The notes: generated by a model from the sequence alone, not told the origin. A stretch of DNA of 64,000 nt from Janibacter limosus (GCF_004295485.1 NZ_CP036164.1:3410001-3474000), one strand, 5' to 3'; counted from the stretch's first letter, positions 41,561 to 49,714 are shown. A program made the numbers and translations.

Positions 41561-42826
41561 TCAAGCCGCCTGGTTTTGGGTGGCTCGTCGGTTGGTCAGG
41601 ACGCGTTGGAGCGCGTGGTGCTTGTCGGGGTCGTAGGCAGCGTTGTCTTGCCAGCAGTGCCAGATGACGTAGAGCCAGGCGCGGGCGAGGATGCGCACGG
41701 CGTGGGCGTGATCGTGTCCGCGGGCTCGGGACCGGTCGTAGAGGTCGGCGGCCCAGAGGTTGGCGTGTCGGCTGCCGCCGGCGAAGTCGGTGACGGCGTC
41801 GCGCAGTTGCTTGTCGCAGGCCCAGCGGAAGCCGACGACGCGCATCTTGCCGGATTGTCGGGTCGAGGGCGCGACGCCGGCCAGGCAGGCCAGGGATTCG
41901 GGGGTGGGGTACTTGGCGCGGCAGTCGCCGATCTCGGCCAGCAGCCGGGCGGCGCGTACGCGTCCGGAGCGGGGCAGGCTGGTGAAGATGTGCCCGTCGG
42001 CGTGGGCGTCGAGCTGGTCGCCGATCTGGCGGCCCAGGATCTTGATCTGCTCGACCAGGGTCGTCAGCAGCGCGATCATCGCGTGGGTGCTGCCGGCCTC
42101 GGCGGTGGCCGCCGGGCCGGTCAGGCCCCTGGGTGCCTGGGTCAGGTGGGCGTGGAGCACGGCAGGGTCGGTGCGGCCGCTGTAGCCGACCGAGGCCAGC
42201 CACTTGCCCAGCCGGGCGGGAGAGAGCCAGTCGGCGCGCTCTTGGGTATCGAAGCGGGCGATGAAGGCCAGGCTGATCTCGGAGTCGAGGTCGGCGAACA
42301 GGCCCACCGCGCCGGGGAAGACGATGCTCAGGTGGGCGCGCAGCTGGTTGGCGGCGGCGACCCGGTGGGCCACGAGGTCCTTGCGGGTGCGGCAGGCGCG
42401 GCGCAGCGCCGTGGTGGCCTGGGTGTCCGGCTCCAGTCGGCGCAGCTGGGCCCGGTCGGTGCGCAGGGTGTCGGCGAGCACGAACGCGTCGAAGCGGTCG
42501 TCCTTGTTGCCGGCCGAGCCGTACCGGCCGCGCAGGTTCTTGACCTGGTTGGGGCTGATCACCACCACCGTCAGTTCGGCCTCGAGGAGGACGTCGATGA
42601 TCGGCCCGTCGGGTCGTTCGATGGCGACCTCATCGACGCCGTGCTTGGCCAGGAAGATGACCAGGTCGCGCAGGCCGGTCGTGGTGTGTTCGACCATGAC
42701 GCGCGCTATTTCGCGGCCGCGGCCGTCGACGATGCACGCGGCGTGGTCATCCACGGCCCAATCGATGCCGGCCGTGACGTCGTTGAGTGGGGTTTCGGGC
42801 AGGGTGGTGCTGGTGGCAGACTGCAT
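41561..42826 (-). CDS. IS110-family transposase (DEDD recombinase)
   Basis: 421 residues, full length. The N-terminal RuvC-like DEDD domain shows GIDWAVDDHAA (first Asp), VAIERPDGP (Glu), and DDRFDAFVLADTLRTD (last Asps). The C-terminal transposase_20 domain has LACLAGVAPSTRQSGKMRVVG with the conserved Ser that acts as nucleophile in this family, and LRDAVTDFAGGSRHANLWAADLYDRSRARGHDHAHAVRILARAWLYVIWHCW near the end. There is no frameshift, so it is probably active. IS110 enzymes use a bridge RNA encoded in the element's non-coding end to choose donor and target. Confidence 0.95.
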   Translation of the reverse strand: MQSATSTTLPETPLNDVTAGIDWAVDDHAACIVDGRGREIARVMVEHTTTGLRDLVIFLAKHGVDEVAIERPDGPIIDVLLEAELTVVVISPNQVKNLRGRYGSAGNKDDRFDAFVLADTLRTDRAQLRRLEPDTQATTALRRACRTRKDLVAHRVAAANQLRAHLSIVFPGAVGLFADLDSEISLAFIARFDTQERADWLSPARLGKWLASVGYSGRTDPAVLHAHLTQAPRGLTGPAATAEAGSTHAMIALLTTLVEQIKILGRQIGDQLDAHADGHIFTSLPRSGRVRAARLLAEIGDCRAKYPTPESLACLAGVAPSTRQSGKMRVVGFRWACDKQLRDAVTDFAGGSRHANLWAADLYDRSRARGHDHAHAVRILARAWLYVIWHCWQDNAAYDPDKHHALQRVLTNRRATQNQAA

Positions 42827-43090
42827 GTCAGCCTCCTCGCTGCTAGTCCCAGTGGGGAGGCACCCTCATGTGGTGCCGCTGGTGCCGGGACGCAGCTGCC
42901 GGTTCGCTCACTGATCGGCGCTCGGAGGCGCTCAGCCCTGTCGACGGTCTGCACGTCCCGGGTAACCACCAGACCTCGCAGATCTCATCGTGGACATCCA
43001 ACGCATCGAGCGAGCTGGGCGATGGCCTGGTGGCACCTCGGGTGCATCAACGCCCTATCGGAGAACGCTGATACAAGGAAGGTAGACCAG
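42827..43090 (-). ncRNA. Candidate bridge RNA region of the IS110 element
   Basis: 264 bp upstream of the transposase and inside the element, no ORF of its own. IS110 elements are known to encode a bridge RNA of about 150-200 nt here. On the minus strand there are several stem candidates (for example GGTGCC..CACC around 43035-43050 and GGTGCC..GGGAC near 42850-42875). Exact ends and loops cannot be fixed by eye. Confidence 0.5.
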
Positions 43091-45057
43091 TGAGCGATGC
43101 ATGCTGTGGGGTCTCTGACGAGCCGGTGCACGAGGACCTGGCACCGTGGTGGCGCGACCGGGAATTGGCGCTGCCGGCCGCCGCTGGAGTGTTGTGGCTG
43201 GCCGGCTTGGTTCTGGAGTCCGCCGGGGCCGAGGGCTTTGGTGTGGCCGCGTACGCGCTCGGTCTGGGGGCGGGTGCGTGGACGTTTGCTCCGGCTGCCA
43301 TCCGCCGCCTCGTCACCGGGCGTGGGCAGGGCCGGTTGGGTGTGGGCCTGCTGATGACGATCGCCGGTACGGGTGCCGTCCTGCTGGGGCACGTGGGCGA
43401 GGCGGCAGCCTTGGCCTTTCTGTTCTCGATTGCCGAGGCGCTTGAGGACCGCGCTATGGACCGGGCCCGTCACGGGCTGCGGGCGTTGTTGTCCCTGATC
43501 CCAGAGACCGCTGTCGTTTCACGAGCGGGAACTGATGAACGGATCCCCGCGGAGCAGGTTCGGCGGGGCGATGTCCTCGTCGTCGGCGCTGGCGACCGGG
43601 TCAGCACGGACGGCGTGGTCGAGGCGGGTCACTCGTGGATGGACACCTCTGCGATCACCGGCGAGTCGATCCCCGTCGAAGTCGCGCCCGGCGACGAGAT
43701 CGCGGCCGGATCGGTCAACACGTCGGGCACATTGCGCATCACAGCAGTCGCCGACGGGCGGGACAACTCCCTGACCCAGATGGTCGAGCTCGTCGAGCAG
43801 GCTCACGCGGACAAGGGCGAGCGTGCGCGCCTGGCTGACCGCATCGCCCAACCGCTCGTCCCCCTGGTGCTGCTGGCCGCTGCTCTGGTCGCGGCGTACG
43901 GGTTCGTGGTGGGCGACCCACAGACGTGGATCGAGCGTGCGCTGGTGGTGCTGGTCGCGGCCTCGCCCTGCGCGTTGGCGATCGCGGTCCCGGTCACGGT
44001 GATCTCAGCGATCGGCTCGGCCAGCAAGTTCGGGGTGATCATCAAGTCCGGAGCAGCCTTCGAGCAGCTCGGGACGATCCGCACGGTCGCCTTCGACAAG
44101 ACAGGCACCCTGACTCGCAACGACCCCCGGGTGGTGGCCACTCACGCGGCCAAGGGCCACACCGACGCTGAGGTGCTCTCCTTGGCAGCGGCACTGGAGG
44201 CCACCAGCACCCACCCCCTGGCGTCGGCGGTGGTCGCTGCCTCACCAGTTCATCCTGCGGCGAGCGATGTCCACGAGCACGCCGGACACGGCGTCAGCGG
44301 GTTGGTGGACGGACACCGGGTACGCGTGGGCAGCCCCCGCTGGGTCGCCCCGAACGACCTGAGCGAGCAGGCCGACGCCATGGCCAGCCAAGGCATGAGC
44401 CTGATGGTGGTCGAGGTCAACGATCAAGCATGCGGCGTGATCGGCATCCGCGACGAGCTACGCCCCGAGGCAGCCCAGGCCATCGCCGCCCTGCACCAGC
44501 AGGGCGTGTCCACCGTGATGCTCACAGGTGACAACACACGCACCGCGCAGGCCATCGCCGCTGAAGCCGGCATCCGACAGGTGCACGCGGAGTCCCTGCC
44601 CCAGGACAAGGCCGACCACATCCGCGCCTCGATGGCCACGGCCCCGACGGCGATGATCGGCGACGGAATCAACGACGCGCCCGCCCTGGCCACTGCCACC
44701 GTCGGTATCGCGATGGGTGCCGGCGGTTCCGCCGCCGCAGTCGAGTCCGCAGACGTTGCCTTCACCGGCCACGACCTCCGCCTGCTGCCACAGGCCCTCG
44801 CACATGCCCGCCGCGGACGAGCGATCATGACCCAGAACGTCGTCCTGTCCGTGGTCCTGATCGCGGTCCTCTTCCCGCTCGCTCTGTTCGGCGTGCTGGG
44901 TCTGGCCGCGGTCGTGCTGGTCCACGAGGTCGCCGAGGTCATCGTCATCGCCAACGGTCTGCGAGCCATCCGCACCCAGCGCCATTCCCAGCCTGTGGCC
45001 AGAATCGATGACTACCCTGCGCGCCAGCAGCCCCCTTCGATGATTGGATCCCGATGA
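43090..45057 (+). CDS. cadA: Heavy-metal P1B-type ATPase (Cd/Zn/Pb exporter)
   Basis: 655 residues. Eight-TM P1B ATPase: actuator motif DTSAITGESIPVE near residue 185, ion-site AASPCALAIAVP (SPC; Zn/Cd/Pb class) near residue 295, phosphorylation site FDKTGTLTRND near residue 337, nucleotide-site ATSTHPLA (HP) near residue 372, and hinge MIGDGINDAPAL near residue 520. It lacks a classical HMA domain; the N-terminus is the short SDACCG head. The present start is GTG 43090 with AAGGAAGG upstream, supplied by the IS end; the ancestral start was an ATG overlapping the cmtR stop. Confidence 0.93.
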   Translation: MSDACCGVSDEPVHEDLAPWWRDRELALPAAAGVLWLAGLVLESAGAEGFGVAAYALGLGAGAWTFAPAAIRRLVTGRGQGRLGVGLLMTIAGTGAVLLGHVGEAAALAFLFSIAEALEDRAMDRARHGLRALLSLIPETAVVSRAGTDERIPAEQVRRGDVLVVGAGDRVSTDGVVEAGHSWMDTSAITGESIPVEVAPGDEIAAGSVNTSGTLRITAVADGRDNSLTQMVELVEQAHADKGERARLADRIAQPLVPLVLLAAALVAAYGFVVGDPQTWIERALVVLVAASPCALAIAVPVTVISAIGSASKFGVIIKSGAAFEQLGTIRTVAFDKTGTLTRNDPRVVATHAAKGHTDAEVLSLAAALEATSTHPLASAVVAASPVHPAASDVHEHAGHGVSGLVDGHRVRVGSPRWVAPNDLSEQADAMASQGMSLMVVEVNDQACGVIGIRDELRPEAAQAIAALHQQGVSTVMLTGDNTRTAQAIAAEAGIRQVHAESLPQDKADHIRASMATAPTAMIGDGINDAPALATATVGIAMGAGGSAAAVESADVAFTGHDLRLLPQALAHARRGRAIMTQNVVLSVVLIAVLFPLALFGVLGLAAVVLVHEVAEVIVIANGLRAIRTQRHSQPVARIDDYPARQQPPSMIGSR

Positions 45058-45698
45058 GCAAGAGCCTGAAACTGTCCATGGTCATGATCGTGGCGGTCCT
45101 GGTGGCCTTGGTCGCTGCGGTGACGTTCAGCCGGGCCGGCGAAGAAGCGGCACCCACGGGGTCCGGAAGCGGTGCCTCCGCGCCCTTGGTGCGCGATGAC
45201 AGCCCTCGCCTGACCTCCGGCAAGAAGGCAGTGTTCGTGGAGTACCTCGACTTCGAGTGCGAGGCCTGCGGCGCAGCCCACCCCGTCATGACAGACCTGC
45301 GAGAGAAGTACGGCAACGACGTGACCTTCGTGGTGCGCTACCTGCCCCTCCACGGAAACTCGATGAACGCGGCACTGGCTGCCGAGGCCGCCCGTGAGCA
45401 GGACAAGTTCGAGGAAATGCACGACAAGCTCTTCGAGACGCAGGCCGAGTGGAGCCACTCCGAGGCCTCGAAGGAGAAGACCTTCGAGGGATATGCCCAG
45501 GAGCTGGGGCTGGACATGAAGCAGTACCGCGCCAGCCTGAAGGACCCCGCCGCCGCGAAGCGCATCGAGCAGAGCACGAAGGACGCCCAGACACTGGGTG
45601 TCACCGGCACCCCCACGTTCTTCCTCGACGGCAACAAGATCGAGCCGACCACCATCGCCGACTTCGAGACCAAGCTTGATGCCGCAATCGAAGACTGA
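45054..45698 (+). CDS. Membrane-anchored DsbA-family thiol oxidoreductase
   Basis: 214 residues. One N-terminal anchor (LSMVMIVAVLVALVAAVTF), then a thioredoxin fold with an inserted helical domain: active site FECEACGAAHPV (CEAC) near residue 65 and cis-Pro in GVTGTPTFFLDG near residue 186. It would introduce disulfides into secreted or membrane proteins outside the cytoplasm. ATGA overlap with cadA, and it is followed by a VKOR that can re-oxidise it. Confidence 0.92.
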   Translation: MSKSLKLSMVMIVAVLVALVAAVTFSRAGEEAAPTGSGSGASAPLVRDDSPRLTSGKKAVFVEYLDFECEACGAAHPVMTDLREKYGNDVTFVVRYLPLHGNSMNAALAAEAAREQDKFEEMHDKLFETQAEWSHSEASKEKTFEGYAQELGLDMKQYRASLKDPAAAKRIEQSTKDAQTLGVTGTPTFFLDGNKIEPTTIADFETKLDAAIED

Positions 45699-46311
45699 GC
45701 CGGCCGTCGTCACTCCGTCGGCTGCATTCAACGCACGCGGACTGGGCTGGCTGTACCTCGTCGGGGGCCTGGTCGGGCTGCTCTGCGCCGGCGTGCTGCT
45801 CGTGGAGAAGATCGAGCTGCTCAAGAACCCGGACTACGTCCCCTCGTGCAGCATCAACCCGATCCTGTCCTGCGGCTCGGTCATGGTCACCCCGCAGGCA
45901 GACGCCTTCGGCATCCCCAATCCGCTCATCGGAGTCGCCGGGTTCGCAGCCCTTGCCATGCTTGGAGCAGTCCTGGTCAGTGGCACAAGCCTTCGGGCAT
46001 GGTTGTGGGTCGCGACCCAGGCCGCGGTGACCCTCGCGGTGGTGTTCATCCACTGGCTGATCTTCCAGAGCCTGTACGTCATCGGCGCACTGTGTCCCTA
46101 TTGCATGGTCGTGTGGGTCGTGACCATCGCCGTCTTCTGGCACACCACCATCCACAACCTCCAGCGTTGGCGAGCCACCACGGCTCGGCACGTACCCCGG
46201 GTGGTATCAGTGCTCATCGAGTACCGCGCAGCAGCACTGACCGCGTGGTACCTCGTGATCATCGTGCTCATCGCCATCAGGTTCTGGAACTACTGGGTCA
46301 CGATCCTGTGA
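45679..46311 (+). CDS. Vitamin K epoxide reductase family protein (VKOR)
   Basis: 210 residues, about five transmembrane segments. VKOR features: loop cysteines PSCSINPILSCGSVM near residue 48 and the quinone-side active site ALCPYCMVVW near residue 137. Bacterial VKOR re-oxidises DsbA-like proteins using quinone, replacing DsbB in actinomycetes. ATG 45679 lies inside the 3' end of the dsbA gene (20-bp overlap). Confidence 0.93.
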   Translation: MPQSKTEPAVVTPSAAFNARGLGWLYLVGGLVGLLCAGVLLVEKIELLKNPDYVPSCSINPILSCGSVMVTPQADAFGIPNPLIGVAGFAALAMLGAVLVSGTSLRAWLWVATQAAVTLAVVFIHWLIFQSLYVIGALCPYCMVVWVVTIAVFWHTTIHNLQRWRATTARHVPRVVSVLIEYRAAALTAWYLVIIVLIAIRFWNYWVTIL

Positions 46312-46448
46312 TCACTGACCCGTGGACCGAATCGCCATCACGCCGAGAGGCCGAGCGGCATCCTCCAGCCACCCCGGCGCCAACGAACGACGACCCCGAC
46401 ACCTCGCCGCGCATCCACGCACACGCGCCGACAACCTCAGGAGCATGA
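46308..46448 (+). CDS. Possible small protein (46 residues)
   Basis: GTG at 46308 overlaps the VKOR stop (GTGA), and the frame is open to 46448, eight bases before the next gene, filling an otherwise 144-bp gap in a tightly packed operon. The product is Pro/Thr/Asp-rich (ITDPWTESPSRREAERHPP at the start) and hydrophilic, with no known domain. It is supported only by position; it may be untranslated spacer. Confidence 0.3.
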   Translation: MITDPWTESPSRREAERHPPATPAPTNDDPDTSPRIHAHAPTTSGA

Positions 46449-46455
46449 GACCCGA

Positions 46456-47049
46456 ATGACCGCACGTCGTCCATCCCGCCGAAGTCTCCTCACCGCGGCA
46501 GGTGCCATCGCTGCCACCGGTGCTCTCGCCGCGTGCTCCTCATCCGGCGCCGAGGATGACCAAGACCTCGGCTATCGATCCGGGGACGGCAGCGTGACCG
46601 CCTTCGACGAGTCCCAGCGGGGCGAACCGGTTGAACTGGCTGGTGAAACGCTTGACGGCCAGACGTGGGACAGCGCCGATCACCGTGGCAAGGTCGTCGT
46701 CGTCAACGTCTGGGCCAGCTGGTGCGGACCCTGCGCCAAAGAGGCCCCACACCTCGTCGCGCTCAACAAGGAGATGAAGGGGGAGGACGTGCAGCTCGTC
46801 GGGATCAACTTCCGAGAGTCCTCCGTGGCGACCGGCAGAGCACAAGCCAAGACGTGGGGCTTCACCTGGCCCTCGATCTACGACAAGTCCGGAATCACCT
46901 CGATCGCCATGCAAGGCAAGATGACCACCCAGCCCTCCACCGCTGTCCTCGACCGCCAGGGTCGTATCGCTGCGGTTGTCCTCGGAGCGACCACGCAGTC
47001 GACCCTCCGAGGCTTGATCGAGGACACCCTTGCCGAGGGGGGCCGATGA
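46456..47049 (+). CDS. TlpA/ResA-like thiol-disulfide reductase lipoprotein
   Basis: 197 residues. Twin-arginine-like signal (RRPSRRSLLTAAGAIAATG) ending in lipobox LAAC, so it is anchored outside the membrane. Redoxin domain with VVVNVWASWCGPCAKEAPHL (WCGPC) near residue 90 and cis-Pro in MTTQPSTAVLD. It receives electrons from CcdA, encoded directly downstream (ATGA overlap), and reduces disulfides, classically for cytochrome c maturation. Confidence 0.92.
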   Translation: MTARRPSRRSLLTAAGAIAATGALAACSSSGAEDDQDLGYRSGDGSVTAFDESQRGEPVELAGETLDGQTWDSADHRGKVVVVNVWASWCGPCAKEAPHLVALNKEMKGEDVQLVGINFRESSVATGRAQAKTWGFTWPSIYDKSGITSIAMQGKMTTQPSTAVLDRQGRIAAVVLGATTQSTLRGLIEDTLAEGGR

Positions 47050-47804
47050 TCGTCTCCTTCACGACCGGGCTCAGTGACCAGGTCGCCAGTGGGGCTCTGC
47101 CTCTTGCGGCGCTCGTCGCGGCCCTCGCCGGGCTAGTCTCCTTCGCCACGCCCTGCGTGCTGCCCCTCGTACCGGGCTATCTCGGCTACGTCACCGGCCT
47201 GTCCGACGTAGCACTGGAGAAGCGCAGCCGCGGCCGGATGGTCTTGGGCGCGCTGCTGTTCATCCTCGGCTTCACCCTCGTTTTCGTTCTTGCCTCGATG
47301 TTCGTCGCCACCGCTGGCCGCGCGCTCGTGGAGCACCGAGAGCTGCTGATGCGCATCGGTGGCGTAGTGGTGATTCTCATGGCCCTTGTCTTCCTCGGCG
47401 CCGGTTCGCAGCGGACCTTCCGCCTGCCGATCAAGCCCGCCACCGGCCTGACCGGGGCGCCCGTCCTCGGGGCCGTCTTCGGCCTGGGCTGGGCGCCCTG
47501 CATGGGCCCGACACTCGCCGCGGTCCTCGCGCTCAACCTCGCCGGCGACGCCTCGATCACCCGAGCTGTCGTTCTCGCCGTGGCCTACTGCCTCGGGCTA
47601 GGACTGCCCTTCATCCTCATCGCCGCGGCCTACGAGCGCTGGGCCCCGGTCTCGAACTGGCTGCTTCGTCATCAGCGCAGGATCCAGATCGCCGGCGCAA
47701 CCCTGCTGATCATCGTCGGGGTACTCCTGCTCACCGGCGGCTGGGATGCGATCGTCCAGCCGCTGCAAACCAGACTCATCAGCGACTGGGTAGTGCCCCT
47801 CTGA
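47046..47804 (+). CDS. ccdA: CcdA/DsbD-like membrane electron transporter
   Basis: 252 residues, six transmembrane segments. The two catalytic Cys lie in the typical contexts SFATPCVLPLVPGYLGYV (TM1) and FGLGWAPCMGPTLAAVL (TM4). It transfers electrons from cytoplasmic thioredoxin to the coupled TlpA-like lipoprotein. Last gene of the cmtR-cadA-dsbA-VKOR-tlpA-ccdA operon and right end of the island. Confidence 0.93.
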   Translation: MIVSFTTGLSDQVASGALPLAALVAALAGLVSFATPCVLPLVPGYLGYVTGLSDVALEKRSRGRMVLGALLFILGFTLVFVLASMFVATAGRALVEHRELLMRIGGVVVILMALVFLGAGSQRTFRLPIKPATGLTGAPVLGAVFGLGWAPCMGPTLAAVLALNLAGDASITRAVVLAVAYCLGLGLPFILIAAAYERWAPVSNWLLRHQRRIQIAGATLLIIVGVLLLTGGWDAIVQPLQTRLISDWVVPL

Positions 47805-47964
47805 GGTGATGGAGCGTGGCTCGCTGATGTCAGGTTGTTGGCTACGCGAGATCGCCGCTGCCGAGTGGCGCGGCAAGCCGGTTCGCCGACCGCGACCCGA
47901 CCGACCAGCAGCTGGCGGCGACGCTGGCCTGAGCCCCGCCGGGCGAGTGTGATCGGATGCCCGT
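47805..47964. other. Right edge of the metal-resistance island
   Basis: 160 bp without an intact gene. A short open frame reading F-A-D-R-D-P-T-D-Q-Q-L ends in TGA at about 47930-47932 and could be the 3' tail of a gene cut by the island; I cannot identify it. Confidence 0.35.
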
Positions 47965-48663
47965 ATGACCTCCTCCGACTTGCTGCCCGGGCTCTGCCCG
48001 ACCGGCTCCCTCCGCGTCGTCATCAACCTCGGCAACCCGGTGCTGGCACAGGGCACCCCTGAGGCGCCCACCGGGGTCACCGTCGACATCGCCCGTGAGC
48101 TGGCGGAGCGTCTCGGGGTTGAGCTCGAGCTGACCACGGTCACCGCCGCACGCCACGCGTACGCGGCGCTCGTCGAGGGCCACGTTGACGTCGGCTTCCT
48201 CGCGATCGAGCCGGCCCGTGAGGAGGGCGTGCGCTTCACCACCCCCTATGTCGGGATCGAAGGGGTCTTCGCGACCGGCGACACCGACCTCACCGTCGCT
48301 GACGTCGACCGGGAGGGCATCGAGATCGCGGTCCGCAGCGGCTCGGCCTACGACCTCTATCTCACCCGCACGATCGAGCACGCGACGATCCTGCGCGGGG
48401 ACGAGGCCGAGGACGTCTACGAGGGTGGCGCCGACGTCCTCGCCGGAGTCCGCCAGCCGGTGACCGTCTACGCGCAGCAGAACGGCCTGACCGTGCTCGA
48501 GCCGGCCTTCCAGGCAATCCGTCAGGCGATCGCGGTTCCCCGCGACCGTCCCGAGTCACAGGTGGCCGCGCTGACTGCTGTCGTCGAGGAGCTCAAGGGC
48601 AGCGGCTTCGTCGCGGCGAGCCTGGAGCGGGCCGGTCAGGTCGCCACGATTCCCGGGTCCTGA
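47965..48663 (+). CDS. Solute-binding protein family 3-like protein without signal peptide
   Basis: 232 residues with the periplasmic-binding-protein fold of amino-acid ABC transporters: LRVVINLGNPVLAQG, PTGVTVDIARELAERLGVELELTTV, EGHVDVGFLAIEPAREEGVRFTTPY, IEIAVRSGSAYDLYLTR. It begins directly with the mature fold (MTSSDLLPGLCPTG) and has no export signal or lipobox. It is therefore probably cytoplasmic, as in some cyclohexadienyl-dehydratase-like or sensor relatives. The ligand is likely a small amino or organic acid. Confidence 0.82.
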   Translation: MTSSDLLPGLCPTGSLRVVINLGNPVLAQGTPEAPTGVTVDIARELAERLGVELELTTVTAARHAYAALVEGHVDVGFLAIEPAREEGVRFTTPYVGIEGVFATGDTDLTVADVDREGIEIAVRSGSAYDLYLTRTIEHATILRGDEAEDVYEGGADVLAGVRQPVTVYAQQNGLTVLEPAFQAIRQAIAVPRDRPESQVAALTAVVEELKGSGFVAASLERAGQVATIPGS

Positions 48664-48685
48664 GGAGTTTGCGCAGCAAGCGTCA

Positions 48686-48718
48686 CGAAGGGCAGGGCTG
48701 AGTCGGGTCGGCCCTTCG
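48686..48718. terminator. Bidirectional terminator candidate
   Basis: CGAAGGGC (48686-48693) and GCCCTTCG (48711-48718), between the converging solute-binding-like and dehydratase genes. It is another inverted pair of the CGAAGGG word. Confidence 0.6.
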
Positions 48719-48739
48719 AGGCGGCCGCGGGCGGCCTCC

Positions 48740-49714
48740 TCAGGGACCGGTGGCGAGCACCTCGGCCAGGACCGACGCGTCGACATTGCCACCGCTGGCC
48801 ACGACGACGACGGTCTGGCCGGCGAAGCGCTCTTTGTGCGCCAGGACGGCGGCCAGTGCTGCGGACCCGCCGGGCTCGACGACGAGCTTCAGCGTGCGCA
48901 CGGCCTCGCGCATCGCGACCCGGGCCTGGTCGTCGGTGACCTCCAGTGCCTCGACCGGGTGCCGCGAAAGGGCCTCGAGCGTGTGCTGACCGACCGTCGG
49001 TGAGCCGATGGCATCGAGGAAGACCGGCACGGCCGGCACCTTTTCCACCTGCCCGGAGGCGAGCGAGCGCGCCATCTTGGGGTAGCCGGCCCGCTCCACG
49101 ACGAAGGGGGTGACCCCCGGCAGCGAGTGCCGCACCGCCTCGATGGTTCCCGACGAGAGCCCACCACCGCTGCAGGGGAGGACGACCGCGTCGGGGGAGT
49201 ACCCCCCTTCGCCCAGCTGGTCGACGATCTCCAGGCCCACCGTCCCCTGGCCGGACATCACGCGGACATCGTCATAGGGGTGCACCAGCGTCAGTCCGCG
49301 CTCGGCGACGAGCTCGCGGCCGACCACCTCGCGGTCCTGCGTCGCCGGGTCGTAGAAGACGACCTCGGCGCCCCACCACCGGCAGCCGTCGACCTTGATC
49401 CGCGGGGCGTCCTGCGGCATGACGATCGTCGCGGTCGAGCCGGTCATCTGCGCCGAGGCGGCGACCGCCTGCCCGTGATTGCCGGTGGAGAAGGCGAGCA
49501 CACCTGCCGCCCGCTCCTCGTCGCTCAGGGAGAGCAGGGTGTTGAGCGCGCCGCGGATCTTGAAGGAGCCGGTCAGCTGCAGCGCCTCGGCCTTGACGAG
49601 GACCGTTGCGCCCGTGAGCTGGTCGAGCATCGGCGAGGAGAGAAGGGGGGTCCGCCGCACCCTGCCCTCGAGCCGCTGCGCTGCCGCCCTGATGTTGTCG
49701 ATGCCGAAGTCCAT
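48740..49714 (-). CDS. Threonine/serine dehydratase, PLP-dependent
   Basis: 324-residue fold-type II PLP enzyme deaminating threonine/serine to 2-oxobutyrate/pyruvate. The PLP lysine is in LTGSFKIRGALN near residue 54, the phosphate-binding SGGGLSSGT near residue 175, and AFSTGNHGQAVA near residue 77. No C-terminal ACT regulatory domain, so it is the catabolic rather than the IlvA biosynthetic form; serine racemase is an alternative. ATG 49714 (MDFGIDNIRAA). Confidence 0.9.
   Translation of the reverse strand: MDFGIDNIRAAAQRLEGRVRRTPLLSSPMLDQLTGATVLVKAEALQLTGSFKIRGALNTLLSLSDEERAAGVLAFSTGNHGQAVAASAQMTGSTATIVMPQDAPRIKVDGCRWWGAEVVFYDPATQDREVVGRELVAERGLTLVHPYDDVRVMSGQGTVGLEIVDQLGEGGYSPDAVVLPCSGGGLSSGTIEAVRHSLPGVTPFVVERAGYPKMARSLASGQVEKVPAVPVFLDAIGSPTVGQHTLEALSRHPVEALEVTDDQARVAMREAVRTLKLVVEPGGSAALAAVLAHKERFAGQTVVVVASGGNVDASVLAEVLATGP

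Larger units (their letters stand above)
41547..43094 (-). mobile_element. IS110-family insertion sequence at the cmtR/cadA junction
   Basis: The element runs from about 41551 to 43090 (about 1540 bp), bounded by TGAG at 41547-41550 and again at 43091-43094. Removing it restores CGATGAGCGATGC, in which cmtR's TGA overlaps an ATG that opens the ATPase (M-S-D-A-C-C-G). It encodes one transposase on the minus strand, a very short 3' end (about 10 bp) and a 264-bp non-coding 5' end. No long terminal inverted repeats, as expected for the family. Confidence 0.85.

Noticed and set aside
41546..43093. 515-codon plus-strand open frame across the whole IS110 element
   Set aside because: It is antisense to an intact transposase with recognised catalytic residues; high-GC DNA keeps the opposite frame open, and the product is low-complexity without a family.
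38564..47964. Attachment-site direct repeats flanking the metal island
   Set aside because: Only an 8-bp match (GGTGATGG) was found between the flanks, which is expected by chance; no integrase or tRNA is present.
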